64,000 nucleotides of DNA from Marthasterias glacialis (Eukaryota > Echinodermata > Asteroidea > Forcipulatida > Asteriidae): positions 2,468,300-2,532,299 of the forward strand of contig OU452230.1 of NCBI GenBank assembly GCA_911728455.2. Reading direction: 5' to 3'. The translations under genes and the position numbers were made by a program. The notes under the pieces are model-generated. The model saw only the letters and a program-made list of their open reading frames with translations. It ran no database searches and was not told the DNA's origin. Each line of letters starts with the position of its first letter. The first letter of the stretch is position 1. Positions 40,073-54,443 of the stretch are shown piece after piece.

Positions 40073-43000
40073 CTACTTGCCGTAGAACTTCTTATTTAAG
40101 AGATAGATGAGGAGATTGACGTTGATCTTTGCTCTGCCGAACATGTTCATGACGGACGCTCCCTCGTACTGAAGCTGCAACAGATCCTGGGGGGAAGGGA
40201 AACTTACGTTCAAAAATAGTTCATCTGCCTGATAATCTAGGATTTATAAATACCACAGACAGTTAAGTTAAGTGTAGGCAGTTCTATTGGCTGAAAGGTG
40301 GTCACATGACCATTTCAAACGGGTTTTAAACGGCTGATAAAGACATACCAGAAGCTGTGAACATGCGAACAGCACTCGTAGCCATACGCTAGTTGGTGTC
40401 CCAGCTTACGCGGGTGCTAATTTACGAGTAAATTAATCAATACATAGCGATACTCAATGTTAAATCTATGAGCACGCGCGCAAACGCAAAACCGTTGAGC
40501 GTCGCATGCAATTATTACGCTTTTCTAAAAGGGAATAAAAGAGTAGTGCCTCAGTCTTAATCAGCCGTTTAAAACCTTACAGAGTTGTTGCCGTGCAATA
40601 ATTTTTTAATAACGAAAATGGGTGTTCTGATGCAATAGATTCATGCTAAGCGAGTTTTGACAAAATTTGCCAGACATATCGTTTGTGTTTTCACGAAGCA
40701 GCGGGCATATACCCGTCGCTTCGTGAAAACACAAAAAGCGTAATTTCGGGATGCCCGTCCTTTCCATAATTTCTCGAATAAATCATAAATAAACATTTGA
40801 TGAAAGTCTAACTCATAATAAATCACAGGATGAAAGTAAAGACTTAAAAGAGTAAGCATTGTGCTTTTGTTTTTGCAGTTTTGAAATGTGATGATGCTCT
40901 TGTGTGATTATCTCCAAACACAATTTTTTGCCAATTTGAAATGCCCGTCCCTATGTGAAAACATTGACAATATGTCATTCAGACTGACCAATAAAATAAA
41001 TGTGATTTTATTTTGCCGTAGACACATGTCGTGTCATATCGATATGCTGCTTCCACAGCAGAACACAGAGTGCAGCCGAACTCAACATTCGCTGGGTTTA
41101 ACATATATGGTAATAAAAAAAAATAAATAAATAAAATAAAATAGGAAATAAAAAAATAATAACAATAATAAAAGTGGCCAATTTGGGGTAACTTACCTGG
41201 AATACAACCTGCACTGTGTCCATCTTAACTCCGAGGAACTTAGCCGAGATGTCAAACCCACCCGGCAAGGATGACGGTCGGATCTCAAACATCACATTCT
41301 TGAATCTAGAAAGGATGAGACAAAACAGATTCAGAATAACAAGTGGTTTGTTATCAGTAGCTTGGAATCAAACACCAGCACCCCAAACAGTCGGATTATA
41401 GAAATTGTACTTCAGCTTGGAGCAGTCAATATTTGTACACTACAATCTAAACGCATTTCTACACTTAGTGCAACAACATAAAACAACATACTGTGCTTCT
41501 TCAAGTCCCTCAATCTCCAGTATTACTCCCTTTTCATGGAGTCTGGCTGCATTGTACGTCACCGTCGTTGCCTTCTTATCGGTCTTGGTTTTAGCCTTTG
41601 ATGACCTCCTGCATTAAAAAAAAACAAAAACAAATCAATGAAAAACAACTCCTTATTTACTCAACAGTATCAGGGCTCCACCCTGGTGTGTAGTGGATGC
41701 AGGCGTCTTTGGTGCCCGCAATAGACCGTGTTTTTGACAGCAAGAGGGCGCAATCCTAATTCCATTTTGAAAGTACGAAAATATTTCAAAACATTAAAAA
41801 TAAAAATTTTCCAAGCAAGTATGGTACATTGATTATATTGCAAAACTATCAATAAAAAAAAACTCCAAAGTTGTATACTAGCTGCTTTATTAGAAGTCTA
41901 ATTGCATCTGGTTTACCACACCATTTCTATGGTTTGACCCCCAATCTACCCCCAAAGGGCGCCCTCTTACATCATCCAGACTCATCTACAAACTGACATA
42001 GAGTGTCATGACCAGCAGTCGAACCCACACTCCGATGATTCAGCCATCAGAGCTTGAGTCCAAAGCACCAGACCACTGCGCCTCGGCACGCCTCAAAGAT
42101 ATCTGTAGACAACGTGGCATGGTCTATATTCTACAACCTACTCACTTTGCCTGTAGGTTGTCCAAGCAGGTTCGTATGTACTGATTGTAGTAATCCGTCT
42201 GATCCTCGTAGAACACGGCCTTGGACTCAAGGGCACCCATTGTCCCTTTCATCTTCAGAATGTCTTGTTTCCTCCGTTGCCGATAGCGACGCTGGTTGCG
42301 AATATCCTTGAAGTAAGAAAAAGAAGCCGTTATTTAAAAATACATCAACAAACGTGAATGCGTGTCCACAAAGCTTAGCATTCAGTTGGCTACCCAAGTC
42401 TACCAAAGCTATTATGCAATATGTAACAGACGGTTGAAATCAATGACTGCATGACACCATGCACTTGTCATGAGCTGCACGTTACTAATTACACCATGTA
42501 AACACATGACTTTTTTTTTATAATTACAGGGGTAAAGCCATCAAACTTTAAAACAATTCCATAGATTATGAGTTGCAGGAATGGGACCTTACTTCATGAC
42601 TGAAATCGCTTAAACAGGCTGAAAGAAATCAAATAAGATTGAAATTTGGCTTCTACCAGTCTGAAAAATTACAAGGTTTGTGATGCCATATTTCTACCGG
42701 TGTGCAAGGCACCTTTGCATGGCTGCAGCTCAGAACTTATTGTAACCGGGTCCTTTTCAATTCAGCTTCTCAGCTGGGAGTAAGGATGATTAAGCCTCCA
42801 AAAGCATTAATTTGACTTTAAATATGCATACCTGCGCTATTGCATTGACCATGATCTGGTAGTGGTCTTCACTCTCCACCATGCCAGCCTTCTCCAGGAT
42901 GTTCAGGTTACGAAGAATCTTCTCCTTCTTGGAATGCAAGGGCAGCCTTCATGAACACAAAACAAACAAACCAAAATGATCAGATATACAAAACCCCACG

Positions 43001-46000
43001 ATTCCCTTCCACAACCTCAACTTAAAAAGCGGGGAGCAATGTGACATACTTGCTATCATCCATGGCCGACGTGTGCCGCGTGAGTTTTTGGCTACTATCA
43101 GCTTTCTCATCTTGCTTCATCCTCTGCTGTAGTAGAGCAGAATGCTGCTCCTCCTAAAAGAAAAAAAAACAACAGGGATGAGATTTGACGAATGTGAAGA
43201 TTCCTGAACAATGGCTTGCTGGCCTGGGTTCCCCCTTATTCTAGACTCCTAACCTCCAAGTGTTATAACCTCCCAATTCAGGAGGTTTACAGACTCTGTG
43301 CATCACCAGTAATAATGTGGACTATTGCTTTCTCCCTTTGGTGACTGCTTTTACTTCTCTCAAGAAAATCTGAAGGCTCAAGGAGATTTTGATAAAATCC
43401 TGAAATCAGGAAAAATCCTCAGAAATCTCATGCCTGAAACCAAGGGGAGTCGAAACAAAAGTAGGTTTCCAAAGTTCAACAACTTAAACTTAGACCTTCA
43501 TCGAAACCACGGAATTGGCTTGGCCTCTTGGCTAAGGCTCCATCCGCCTCTTTGAAGCCCCATACCGAAAGTTCACATTTTCAAAATAACCAACAGTGAA
43601 AGAGCCTAAGCCGAAGCCTAAGCTGGAGCCAAAGCCATGATTTTGAAAAGGGCATTAGTCTTCACTACGGGCACTTCTGACTCAATTTTTTCTATTTTTT
43701 GTTACTTCAATGATTTTGTAATCACCAAGAATATTCCCCCCTTTCCTGATATAGGAAGAGCATCAACTAAACATGTCCACCGTGTGATTGTAGTAAGTAA
43801 ACTGAAAATTCTTGACAGATGGGTTGCAGTCTCAAGATGACTCTCCTGAATTTACAGGATGTTGCATTTGAGAAAATTCACAGCTTCTCTCTCTGAACAA
43901 TTTGAAAAATAGATTGCAGTAAGAAAACTGAAAATTCCTGACAGATGGGTTGCAGTCTCAAGATGACTCTCCTGAATTTACAGGATGTTGCATTTGAGAA
44001 AATTCAGAGCCTCTCTATCTGAACAATTTGAAAAATAGATTCTTGACAATGGATGTCTTTCCCCCGTGTAAGCATAAAAATCTATGCAAAAAAATAATAA
44101 CATAAGAAAAACATCCTGGCAAATCACAGGTCTGTTTTAGTTACCTGCTCATCTGAGGCTGTAGTATTCAAGATCTGGTTGACGTTATCCCCTGACTGGC
44201 AGCGTATCACATCAACAAGTAATCTCTTGGTCCTATTCAAAACAGACAACCATTTTATAATAGTCAGTCATCCACACAAATCTTAACAGAGCTAATATAT
44301 TTAATGATGGCAAATTTCATACGCTTCAGCTAGAAAATCTGCGTATGTGTGTAAATGTTGTGTGCATTATGCCATCTCTTTCAATCGCTCAATAAAGCGT
44401 AATTTGTCTTGTCGGTGCGACAAGGTCGTTTCTCCAAAAATAGAGTTTACGTGAAACGCGAGTTTAAGAATCTCGCTTAAAATAACCCAGACACACAATG
44501 TCAATGGACGTCAAGATACAACATTGTTGCCTGGAGTGTTTGTGGGCCCAGGACAGGCTTCACTCTTTGATTTTCTTGGCAGCAACCACAGATTATCTTT
44601 CAACCTTTATCATAGCATGTTCAAATTATGCTCAACGCACAGAAATCAATCCGGAGAAACAGCTTCAGAATTTTCCACACGACCAAAATGGCTACATGCA
44701 GGAATTTCGTCATAGCTGATTCTCCAAGATAAAAACACACTCGCCATCCTCCTGGTTCTCTATAGTTCAATACCAAGTGGTGATAAAAAGATACATTTTT
44801 TTTTTTCAAAGAAATTTTGAACTTTCCTTGTTCCGTTCAACATTTCCTGAAAATTGTTAAAAATTATCTTCAGGAAACGTGGGTTGTAAAGAGATCAATA
44901 AGAAGTACCAGATTTTCTCAGAACTCACTTGATGAAGAGTCGTTTCTTGTCGCTATCGTCGTCTTCTTGTAACTCAAACTTATTAGTCAGCGTCAGTGAC
45001 ATCTCAGTCTTGGCCATACTCGCTAGGATTGCCTCATACTGAGCGTCTCCTGCCTCACCTGGTATCTCACCTGTAGGTCAAAGGTCATACTCAACATGGT
45101 CAAATATTTTCACATGATTGGGTAGGTAATAGACTGATCCATTAAGTTGTCCCGATATGCAGTGACCAATCACAGCCAAGAACATGCTATCCGTGGATGC
45201 TCAATGATCAAGCGACCCCGCAGATGCTCTGGTGGGTGGGTAAAGCATGCCCTCTGTGTGGCAAAGAATCTCATCATACTCAAATACACTCTCCCCCTCT
45301 CTTGTACCGAAGTCCATCCCCCCCCAATAAAAAAATCCTCTAAAGAATGGGAGACTTAAAGGAAGACGCTGGGGGCAGCAGACACAACGGTCCTTTTTGA
45401 CAGTTCTGAGCATGCGCGCAAATGCTCAGTATAGAGCGTTCTCGTATGACGTATCGGCTGACATGTTGGAGTACAAGCATGCGCGTGTAATGCACAGAAG
45501 TCAGTACCGGTAGCATAGAGTTATATATAAGAACCGGTAGGTGCGCGCAATGTGAACATGTTCTACGCGTATAGGAAACACAAAGCTGAATGATGACACA
45601 TGTGCGTATCTTGCCATAGAGCTATGTACAAGTAGCTCATGCCATGTGCGAAGCTGTCCTCCAGCATGGCGGAAATGTGACGTCAATGAGAACGCTCTAT
45701 TGCTTGTGCACTTTTGAACGTGCGTACTACAGGTGAGAACGTTGAAAAAGGACCGTTCAAAAGTCTGCCATTCCTGAGATTCCCAGAGAACAATGAAGAC
45801 TCAATAAGAGGGGGGGGGGTACACCATGCCACATACCGAGCACCAAATGTGGGTGGGGCTTCATGGATTGGTCTATTCCAACAATAATTCATGCTCACGA
45901 CATTCTCTAGGTCTTGATATATTAACAGTATAGGTAAATGCACAAACAGTATACATACATCCTTCAACGTTTTGACCAGGCATGCAACTGCAGTTTGTCA

Positions 46001-49000
46001 AAAAACAGAGGAAAAGTGCTGGTACAGCAAGACACTTTACTGCAATTTTCAATGACACAGCTGACAAACCGAACGAGGAAACCGGCTGATCAGCTGAAAT
46101 GTTGTATGCCTATTATATTAATAGGCTGTAGTTTTCAGGCATATTTCAGTGGAACTCCATGAAAGTAGCAAATGTTCTATGAAATATTGCCTTCTCTGGG
46201 TGTTTCGTATTCAGAATAATTCAGACCTTCATGCTTTCTTTTCAAGATACCATGCATGGGAAGACAGATTCAAATACTAGAAATCACTTTTTAAGATGAT
46301 GTTAAGGAACATTCTGGCAGAGATTTTGAGGCTGAGCACTGTGAAACAATTCCATGCACTCCTCATGGGAGATCTTCATCTGCTCTCAGAGTAATGTCGC
46401 AAAACTGTTGAGATAATGAAGTGAAAGGTGCAGCCCTTGTTTTCCCCTAACTTTCTACTCGTCTTGAGTAAGCAATATGGCAAAACCAGAGAGTAGATGT
46501 AAACGAAAAATCAACTAAGCACCGGTGGAGGGTTTGGTGGCTACCAACCACACCATAACCCATATCAATGGCAGCATTCTGTGCTTCAATATAGATGGGG
46601 CAAGCACCTTGGTGTAGTCAAAATACAGTACATGTACTGAGTTAAACGCTTTACAAGGGCCTGGATGTATCATGTATGTAAATGACATTTAATAAAACAA
46701 ATTTCCTTTTTTTTTTTTTGTAAAAAAATTTCCAACAATAAAGTCCGAAAAATCTGGAAAAATCCTGAGGAATCTCATCCCTGTAAACAATCAAGGGCAA
46801 TTTCTGTAAGTGTACTGTTTCCCGACGACCACTACATCGAAAGGCCCAGTATATGTTCACAGAAGCCCACCATTTGAAATTTGATCATTGATGATGCAGA
46901 AAATAATTAAGATATGCCTGTTTTCTTTGTATATTATGTAAACGCCCAAGGTACCATTGTATGGCTGAGCCAATGGACTTTTTTTTCCATATCCCAAGTG
47001 GATTTACCCTACAATGTGCTGCCAAGTATGTAGCACATCAAGCTAAATCAATCACAGAAACCATCTCTGCCCTCACAGGAACGCATTTACTCCTGGGTGA
47101 TGCGAAGCAGTTATAGTGAAGTGTCTTGCTCAAGGACACACGTGCCATGACCAGGATTCGAACCCACACCCTGATGACTTAGCCACCAGGGCCCAGTTTC
47201 ATAGAACTGCTTAAGCACAACAAAATTGTGCTTACCAGAATAAGGCAACCAGCCAAAATAGCACTGCGCATGTAGTATCTGGAACCGGTATCCTGCTCAT
47301 TTTTTGCTTAGCAAAACAATTGTAAGCAAATTTTTCTGCTTAAGCAGCTCTATGAATTTGGGCCCAGAACTTCAGTCTGGTGCACTAGACCGCTCGCCCA
47401 CAACACACCATAACCAAGTGCTCTTTGTCAAAGTTGTTTCTCAGGCTTTTAATACACACACAAGATAATTTAAGTGCAGGAACCATGCAACCATGCACAC
47501 TCTACCTCTGTTGAACAAACTAAGTGCCTGGTGGTATTTTCGACTCATCTTTGGATCAACATAAACACCTAGGACATACACCACACATACAAACAAACAA
47601 CACCAACTGTTAATGTCGCTTACTGCTTGCCCTCAAACCATCTGATGTATAGCAAGACCTGGGGTGGATTTCACAAAACCAGTCCTAACTTAGGACTAGT
47701 CCTAACTTATGACAAGTCAAATAAGTTAGGGGGTAGTTACTCATCCTAACTCAAGATAAGTCTAGTCCTAGCGCTGTGTGGAATCCAACCCAGTCTCTTA
47801 TTTTTGACATGCCACGCCATCAACAATTTTAGCCCAGGTTTACACTGTCAAGCCAGAGTCATTTCAAATTGCAAAAAATATTGCCAATGAATACAACAAG
47901 TTTCTGCTTATTCATCTATTAATTCTTTTATCTATAAATTCCTTTACTACTTAAACTTGATGTGATTGACGGATTTGATGATTATTTTCTTATTACCTAG
48001 GATGTCTTCCGGTGAAGGGACTTCCCCGAGATCTTCCAAGAGCTCATGGAGAGGGTCACTCCCCTCCAACGCCAAAGACTCAAGATGCTCAAGTAACAAC
48101 TGAAACACAATTCAAGACAAAACATCAACTATTAATCTTTTGTAATAATTCAGGTTTATTTTTTTTTGCAATTAAATGTGGATATGACATGTTAAAATGA
48201 GGTTACATTTACAAGAATAAATACATCTTTTTAATACGGAATAGGAAACACGAAAGGTTTGAAACTTTGCATGACATCGTGTGGAAGAGGGACGTAACAA
48301 AAGTGTGACCGGCAAAAAGGTCGTAAGTAATTACAGCCCAAAATTGTGTTTCAAGAAAGGTTGGTCGTTTTTCTGCTATTTGTAAGTCATTCAGGAAAGT
48401 CAAATTCCACATAGGAATGGAAAAACATGTCTTGGGTGTAATTCTAGCAACAAATATACAACAGTTTTGCCCAACGTTTTTCAAAAGAGCCGTGTTATTG
48501 CTAGTGACCTTCTACTAAGGCAGACAATTTTAATTTGTGTGCTCGGAAAAAAGGTCGTACAGCCTTAGACCTACGACCTTTTTGCAGGCACACCACGATG
48601 ATTGAAATCATTCTAGTGATGGCTGTGATTACACTGAAGCCCCAATCACACTACATGCATTTTGATCTTTTCATACTTGCTAACCCTGGCAAACTCCGGG
48701 GAAAGAAGCCATTTTTCCAGGAAACAGCTACCCCTGCTTGGGAGAGGGCTAACCAAATACTCCCCGGGGGTAACATCTTGAACGTTTATTTCTCCCAGGA
48801 AAATCAAATCAAGTGTGAAACGAACATGGGGGTGGATGTGGTTTAAAGTTCCTTTGAGAATTTTCTAAGATTTTATTTCCTGGGAACTAGTTCGATAGTG
48901 GGTTTTTTATAAACAAACAAGTAACTACAAAATATATAACGAAAAAGAACCTAAGGAGAATGGTGACTACTTAACAAACCTTTCCAGTTTTATTTTTTAA

Positions 49001-52000
49001 CTATTCTGCCTCCTCAAACACCCAAAAAATTCACTTCAAAAATTGGATAACTTGACATGGGGCAATTTTTAATATTCTTTTTTTTTTTTGTTCATTTCCC
49101 ATAAAGTGACAACTCACAGCGTGCGTGTCGATGATCTCCTTGACTGACATGTACACGATGGGTTTGGAAGGGTTGACAAAGTCCGCATATTCATCAATAT
49201 TAAATCGCTCCTCTGGCTCTGGTACATCGCACACCTTCAGCAGGAAATTCCTTCAAGGAGAGGGGGGGGGGGGACACAGTCATAAAAAGTGTTGTTAGAA
49301 GGGAAGTAAGAGGGCCAATAGAGAACTCGGAAGGGCAGTAAGAGTTCAATGAAAGGAGGGCCAACAGAGAACCCAAATTTGTTACAAATCATCAGTCGCA
49401 TCACAAACTGACGTATGGGTAAAAAATCACAAAATTTGGCAAATCGCTATTTTAACAAATTATCGATATGCTCATGACTAAAATCTGACTGATATGACTG
49501 AAATCTTGTAGCTATCAATGTTATACACTAGCTCGAAGGAATGCTTACTTGAACCGTCCGAACGCCTCGTTGACAAATCCATTGAGGGAAGCAAGGTGAG
49601 CACTTTCACCACCAAACTGCAACAGCGCAAAGTAAACAAGGAAACAAAGCAACTATAGCGTAAACACATCAAGCGGGATGGGGGAGGGGGAGGGGGGCTT
49701 TCTGAAGGGGTAGGGAATCTCATTTGTACCCATAGAAATAGACCCTGGAAACCAACGAGTGGGAGTCTGCTGTGAGGTGAGTCCAACAGTTTAGGTGTTG
49801 AGTTACTGAATGGTGTTGGACTGAGGACTGCACTAGTAAACTGATTATGCTTTACATGGGATCAGGCATACCTCCATAATCAGAGTCCAACAGTTTGGGT
49901 GTGGAGTTACTGAATGGTGTTGGACTGAGGACTGCACTAGTAAACTGATTATACTTTACATGGGATCAGGCATACCACCATAATCAGAGTCCAACAGTTT
50001 GGGTGTTGAGTTACTGAATGGTGTTGGACCGAGGACTGAACAACTAAACTGATTATGCTTTACATGGGATCAGGCATACCACCATAATCAGAGTCCAACA
50101 GTTTGGGTGTTGAGTTACCACATGGTGTTGGAGTTTGTTGGAGTGAGGAAGGATCCTAGTAAATCACTCTGGGGAGTTTAGGGATCTACCACACGAAAGG
50201 ATTGCATCAAAACCAGCTTATAAACCATTACTTAAAGAAAAAATAACTCCTTTTTCAGTTTCATCTCATTAAGACCAACAGCGCAGCAAGGCTTCCATCC
50301 ACAAAAGAATAATTCTGTGCCAAAGTGATAGCAATCATTTGAAAAAAAAAAATTAAAAAAATAAAAATAATGAGCTTGTGAGAAATACGATCTCACCTCT
50401 TTTCCGGAGGCAACTGCTTGCAGGACCTTAGTGACTGACCCCAGATTTCTCCGTTGGTCATTGGTCATTCCCTTCTCCACTCCAATGTCAATGATATCAA
50501 AGGCATCAGGGGCAACGATTGCAGGGTTCATGTAGCGGTAGTAGATGAGATTACCAACAATCTAAGGACATAAGGAAATCACAGGATACTTGTTTGAAAG
50601 GAAGGTTTAATCCTGCCATGATCAGTGTGTTTTCTTGACGAAATCCAACCGTGCTCCAAATTAGCCTTTTTGAGGTATGGCGGACACTGTAGGAGGGCGC
50701 TGTTTGGTTTGGGTGTATACTGACAAGATTTACCCAAACCATGGGTGTGCTCTGGTAACGTGTCCACCATATCTCGAAATGGCTTATTGCCACTACAGTG
50801 GCATTTTGAGGCACACACATGGCTGGTGTTGAGAGTAGAGCCACTGCCCAAAGTGCTTCAATGAGAGTTGGTGAACTGGAGAAGCCACCAGCTGTGCTCC
50901 ATTCCGATGGAATTTGGGCCACTTGTTGGAAGATATAAGGTTCTCAACCTTGGTCAATGTCAGCAGTGGCAATCTGTGGCACTGATCGACCATACATACA
51001 AATACAGTGACAGGAAAGTGTGGTGTGGTTTGCTTCATCGTTGTGTGCACAGCATATGGGAGATTTTGAGGCACTTTGGAGTAGGCAGGTACAGGTGTAG
51101 GAGGGTTAATATTAGTGTTGGGTACATTAACCCTTCTACTCTTAGTACTATTTTCCAGCGAATCATTCAACTGCATGGGTTGTGGATGGTGGCACAACTG
51201 CGCATAGAAGTAAACAGTGTACATGTGTGTCACGTGTAATGCATACTGCATGCAGGACAGTTTCATCTACTCATCTAACATTCAAACCTCAGTGGACGAT
51301 ATGGTAGGTTAATTAATTTGTTCTTAACAGTTAAGAAACATGTAATAAAATAGTGCATGAACAGGTGAACACGTTTGCAAAAAAACGGCAGTTATATATA
51401 TGTTTATATTTAAATATTAATCTTTCCTCGCAGGGTGTCATATTAGGAAAAAGGCAAAAGAAAAGGGAAGTCAACGTTTGAATTTCAATAGTTTTCAAGC
51501 CTATACCCCTCAGCTAAACTCATATGAAAAACACACATGTAATTACTTTCTTTCACTAGGTAAACTTTGAAAAAATAAATAAACAAAACACAAAAAACAA
51601 ACACAAAAAAAACGACAACAACAACAAACACCCTAAAGTGTACAGAAGTCAGAAAGCAACCTGAGACATTTTGGCTTCTTTTCACCATTCCTTTAACAAC
51701 GTACAAATTACCACAACCACAACCTCACCTTCAGCACTTCCTCATCCGTGGAATTGGGGAACTTATTGTGTAGCGACAACTTCAACACTTTGGCAATGTA
51801 GCGAATACCATACCTACAAGAATCCAGAGGTACCCAAAAATAAACAAAAAATTTTAATTAATGAATTTTCAATATTCTTTCATTGTATTCCTCATATTAC
51901 TCTTCATTTAAGTGGTTTTTATTCTGAGCTGGGATCCAATGGGAAAAAGGTTGAGTACATCTGACTGATCCATGGGGAAACAGTCAGTTCATCTGACTGA

Positions 52001-54405
52001 TCCATGGGAAAACAGTGAGTTCAGCTGACTGATCCATGGGGAAACAGTGAGTTCATCTGACTGATCCATGGGAAAACAGTGAGTTCAGCTGACTGATCCA
52101 TGGGGAAACAGTGAGTTCATCTGACTGATCCATGGGGAAACAGTGAGTTCATCTGACTGATCCATGGGGAAACAGTGAGTTCATCTGACTGATCCATGGG
52201 GAAACAGTGAGTTCATCTGACTGATCCATGGGAAAACAGTGAGTTCATCTGACTGATCCATGGGGAAACAGTGAGTTCATCTGACTGATCCAATGGGAAA
52301 ACAGTGAGTTCATCTGACTGATCCATGGGAAAAAGGTGAGTTCATCTGACTGATCCATGGGGAAACAGTGAGTTCAGCTGACTGATCCATGGGAAAACAG
52401 TCAGTTCATCTGACTGATCCATTGGAAAACAGTCAGTTCATCTGACTGATCCATTGGAAAACAGTCAGTTCATCTGACTGATCCATTGGAAAACAGTCAG
52501 TTCATCTGACTGATCCATGGGGAAACAGTGAGTTCAGCTGACTGATCCATGGGAAAACAGTCAGTTCATCTGACTGATCCATTGGAAAACAGTCAGTTCA
52601 TCTGACTGATCCATTGGAAAACAGTCAGTTCATCTGACTGATCCATTGGAAAACAGTCAGTTCATCTGACTGATCCATGGGGAAACAGTGAGTGCATCTG
52701 ACTGATCCATGGGGAAACAGTGACTTCATCTGACTGATCCATGGGAAAACAGTGAGTTCATCTGACTGATCCATGGGAAAACAGTGAGTTCATCTGACTG
52801 ATCCATGGGGAAACAGTGAGTTCATCTGACTGATCCATGGGAAAACAGTCAGTTCATCTGACTGATCCATGGGAAAACAGTGAGTTCATCTGACTGATCC
52901 ATGGGGAAACAGTGAGTTCATCTGACTGATCCATGGGAAAACAGTGAGTTCATCTGACTGATCCATGGGGAAACAGTGAGTTCATCTGACTGATCCATGG
53001 GGAAACAGTGAGTTCAGCTGACTGATCCATGGGAAAACAGTCAGTTCATCTGACTGATCCATTGGAAAACAGTCAGTTCATCTGACTGATCCATTGGAAA
53101 ACAGTCAGTTCATCTGACTGATCCATTGGAAAACAGTCAGTTCATCTGACTGATCCATGGGGAAACAGTGAGTGCATCTGACTGATCCATGGGGAAACAG
53201 TGACTTCATCTGACTGATCCATGGGAAAACAGTGAGTTCATCTGACTGATCCATGGGGAAACAGTGAGTTCATCTGACTGATCCATGGGAAAACAGTGAG
53301 TTCATCTGACTGATCCATGGGGAAACAGTGAGTTCATCTGACTGATCCATGGGAAAACAGTGAGTTCATCTGACTGATCCATGGGGAAACAGTGAGTTCA
53401 TCTGACTGATCCATGGGGAAACAGTGAGTTCATCTGACTGATCCATGGGAAAACAGTGAGTTCAGCTGACTGATCCATGGGAAAACAGTGAGTTCAGCTG
53501 ACTGATCCATGGGAAAACAGTGAGTTCATCTGCCTGATCCATGGGAAAAGAGTGAGTGCATCTGACTGATCCATGGGAAAACAGTGAGTGCATCTGACTG
53601 ATCCATGGGAAAACAGTGAGTGCATCTGACTGATCCATGGGAAAACAGTGAGTTCATCTGACTGATCCATGGGAAAACAGTGAGTGCATCTGACTGATCC
53701 ATGGGAAAACAGTGAGTGCATCTGACTGATCCATGGGAAAAAGTGAATTCATCTGACTGATCCATGGGAAAACAGTCAGTTCATCTGACTGAATGGGATC
53801 ACCCAGGACAATTTTGTGCAAGACTTGCAGAGTCGATGGGAGACTTTTGAACGCTAGCTGGCAGCAGACTTACCGGGTAAATTTCCATTGTTTGTGTAGT
53901 TCTGAGTATAGAGAGGTCGCATGACCCCGGGAAAAGTTCATTTCGCAGCCATGTTGGGTACAGCCATGTACAAACTCAATGGCTGGCACGTCGTATGCTG
54001 AATGATTTCCAGCGTCTGTTTGTGCACGCGGCATTAGAAAAAGGTCTCGGGTGACGTCATGCGAAACCTCTCTATGCACACATTTCTGAGAACAATGGAT
54101 TTTACATGGTAAGTCTGCTGCCACCTAGTGTCCTCAAAAGTCTCCCACGGCTTCCGTGCCTTGTGTACTTACGGGAACTTATCAATGGCAGATATGATGG
54201 CTGTCAGGAACCTCTCAGCCACAGCACCGAGACTCTTGACCGACTGGTCGATTCTCTCTAGTACCTCCTTGTGTTGTAAAGCTACTTCTGTGGGTACATC
54301 GTACGGGAGCTTACTGTATTAAGATATCAAGCAAACTGAGTCAAAAGAAAGACTCCACATCTATATGTAAATAACAAAATAAAATATTGGACTTCCATCA
54401 AAGGG

Positions 54406-54443
<38 letters not shown>

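Noticed and set aside
53494-53765. Minus-strand open frames with repeated FPWISQ/FSHGSVR words
   Set aside because: The 32-bp unit has no stop on this strand and cycles through all three frames. There is no splice support, and it lies in an IQGAP intron.
51931-53800. CRISPR-like array
   Set aside because: The units are contiguous with no unique spacers, and the DNA is animal. It is an ordinary minisatellite.
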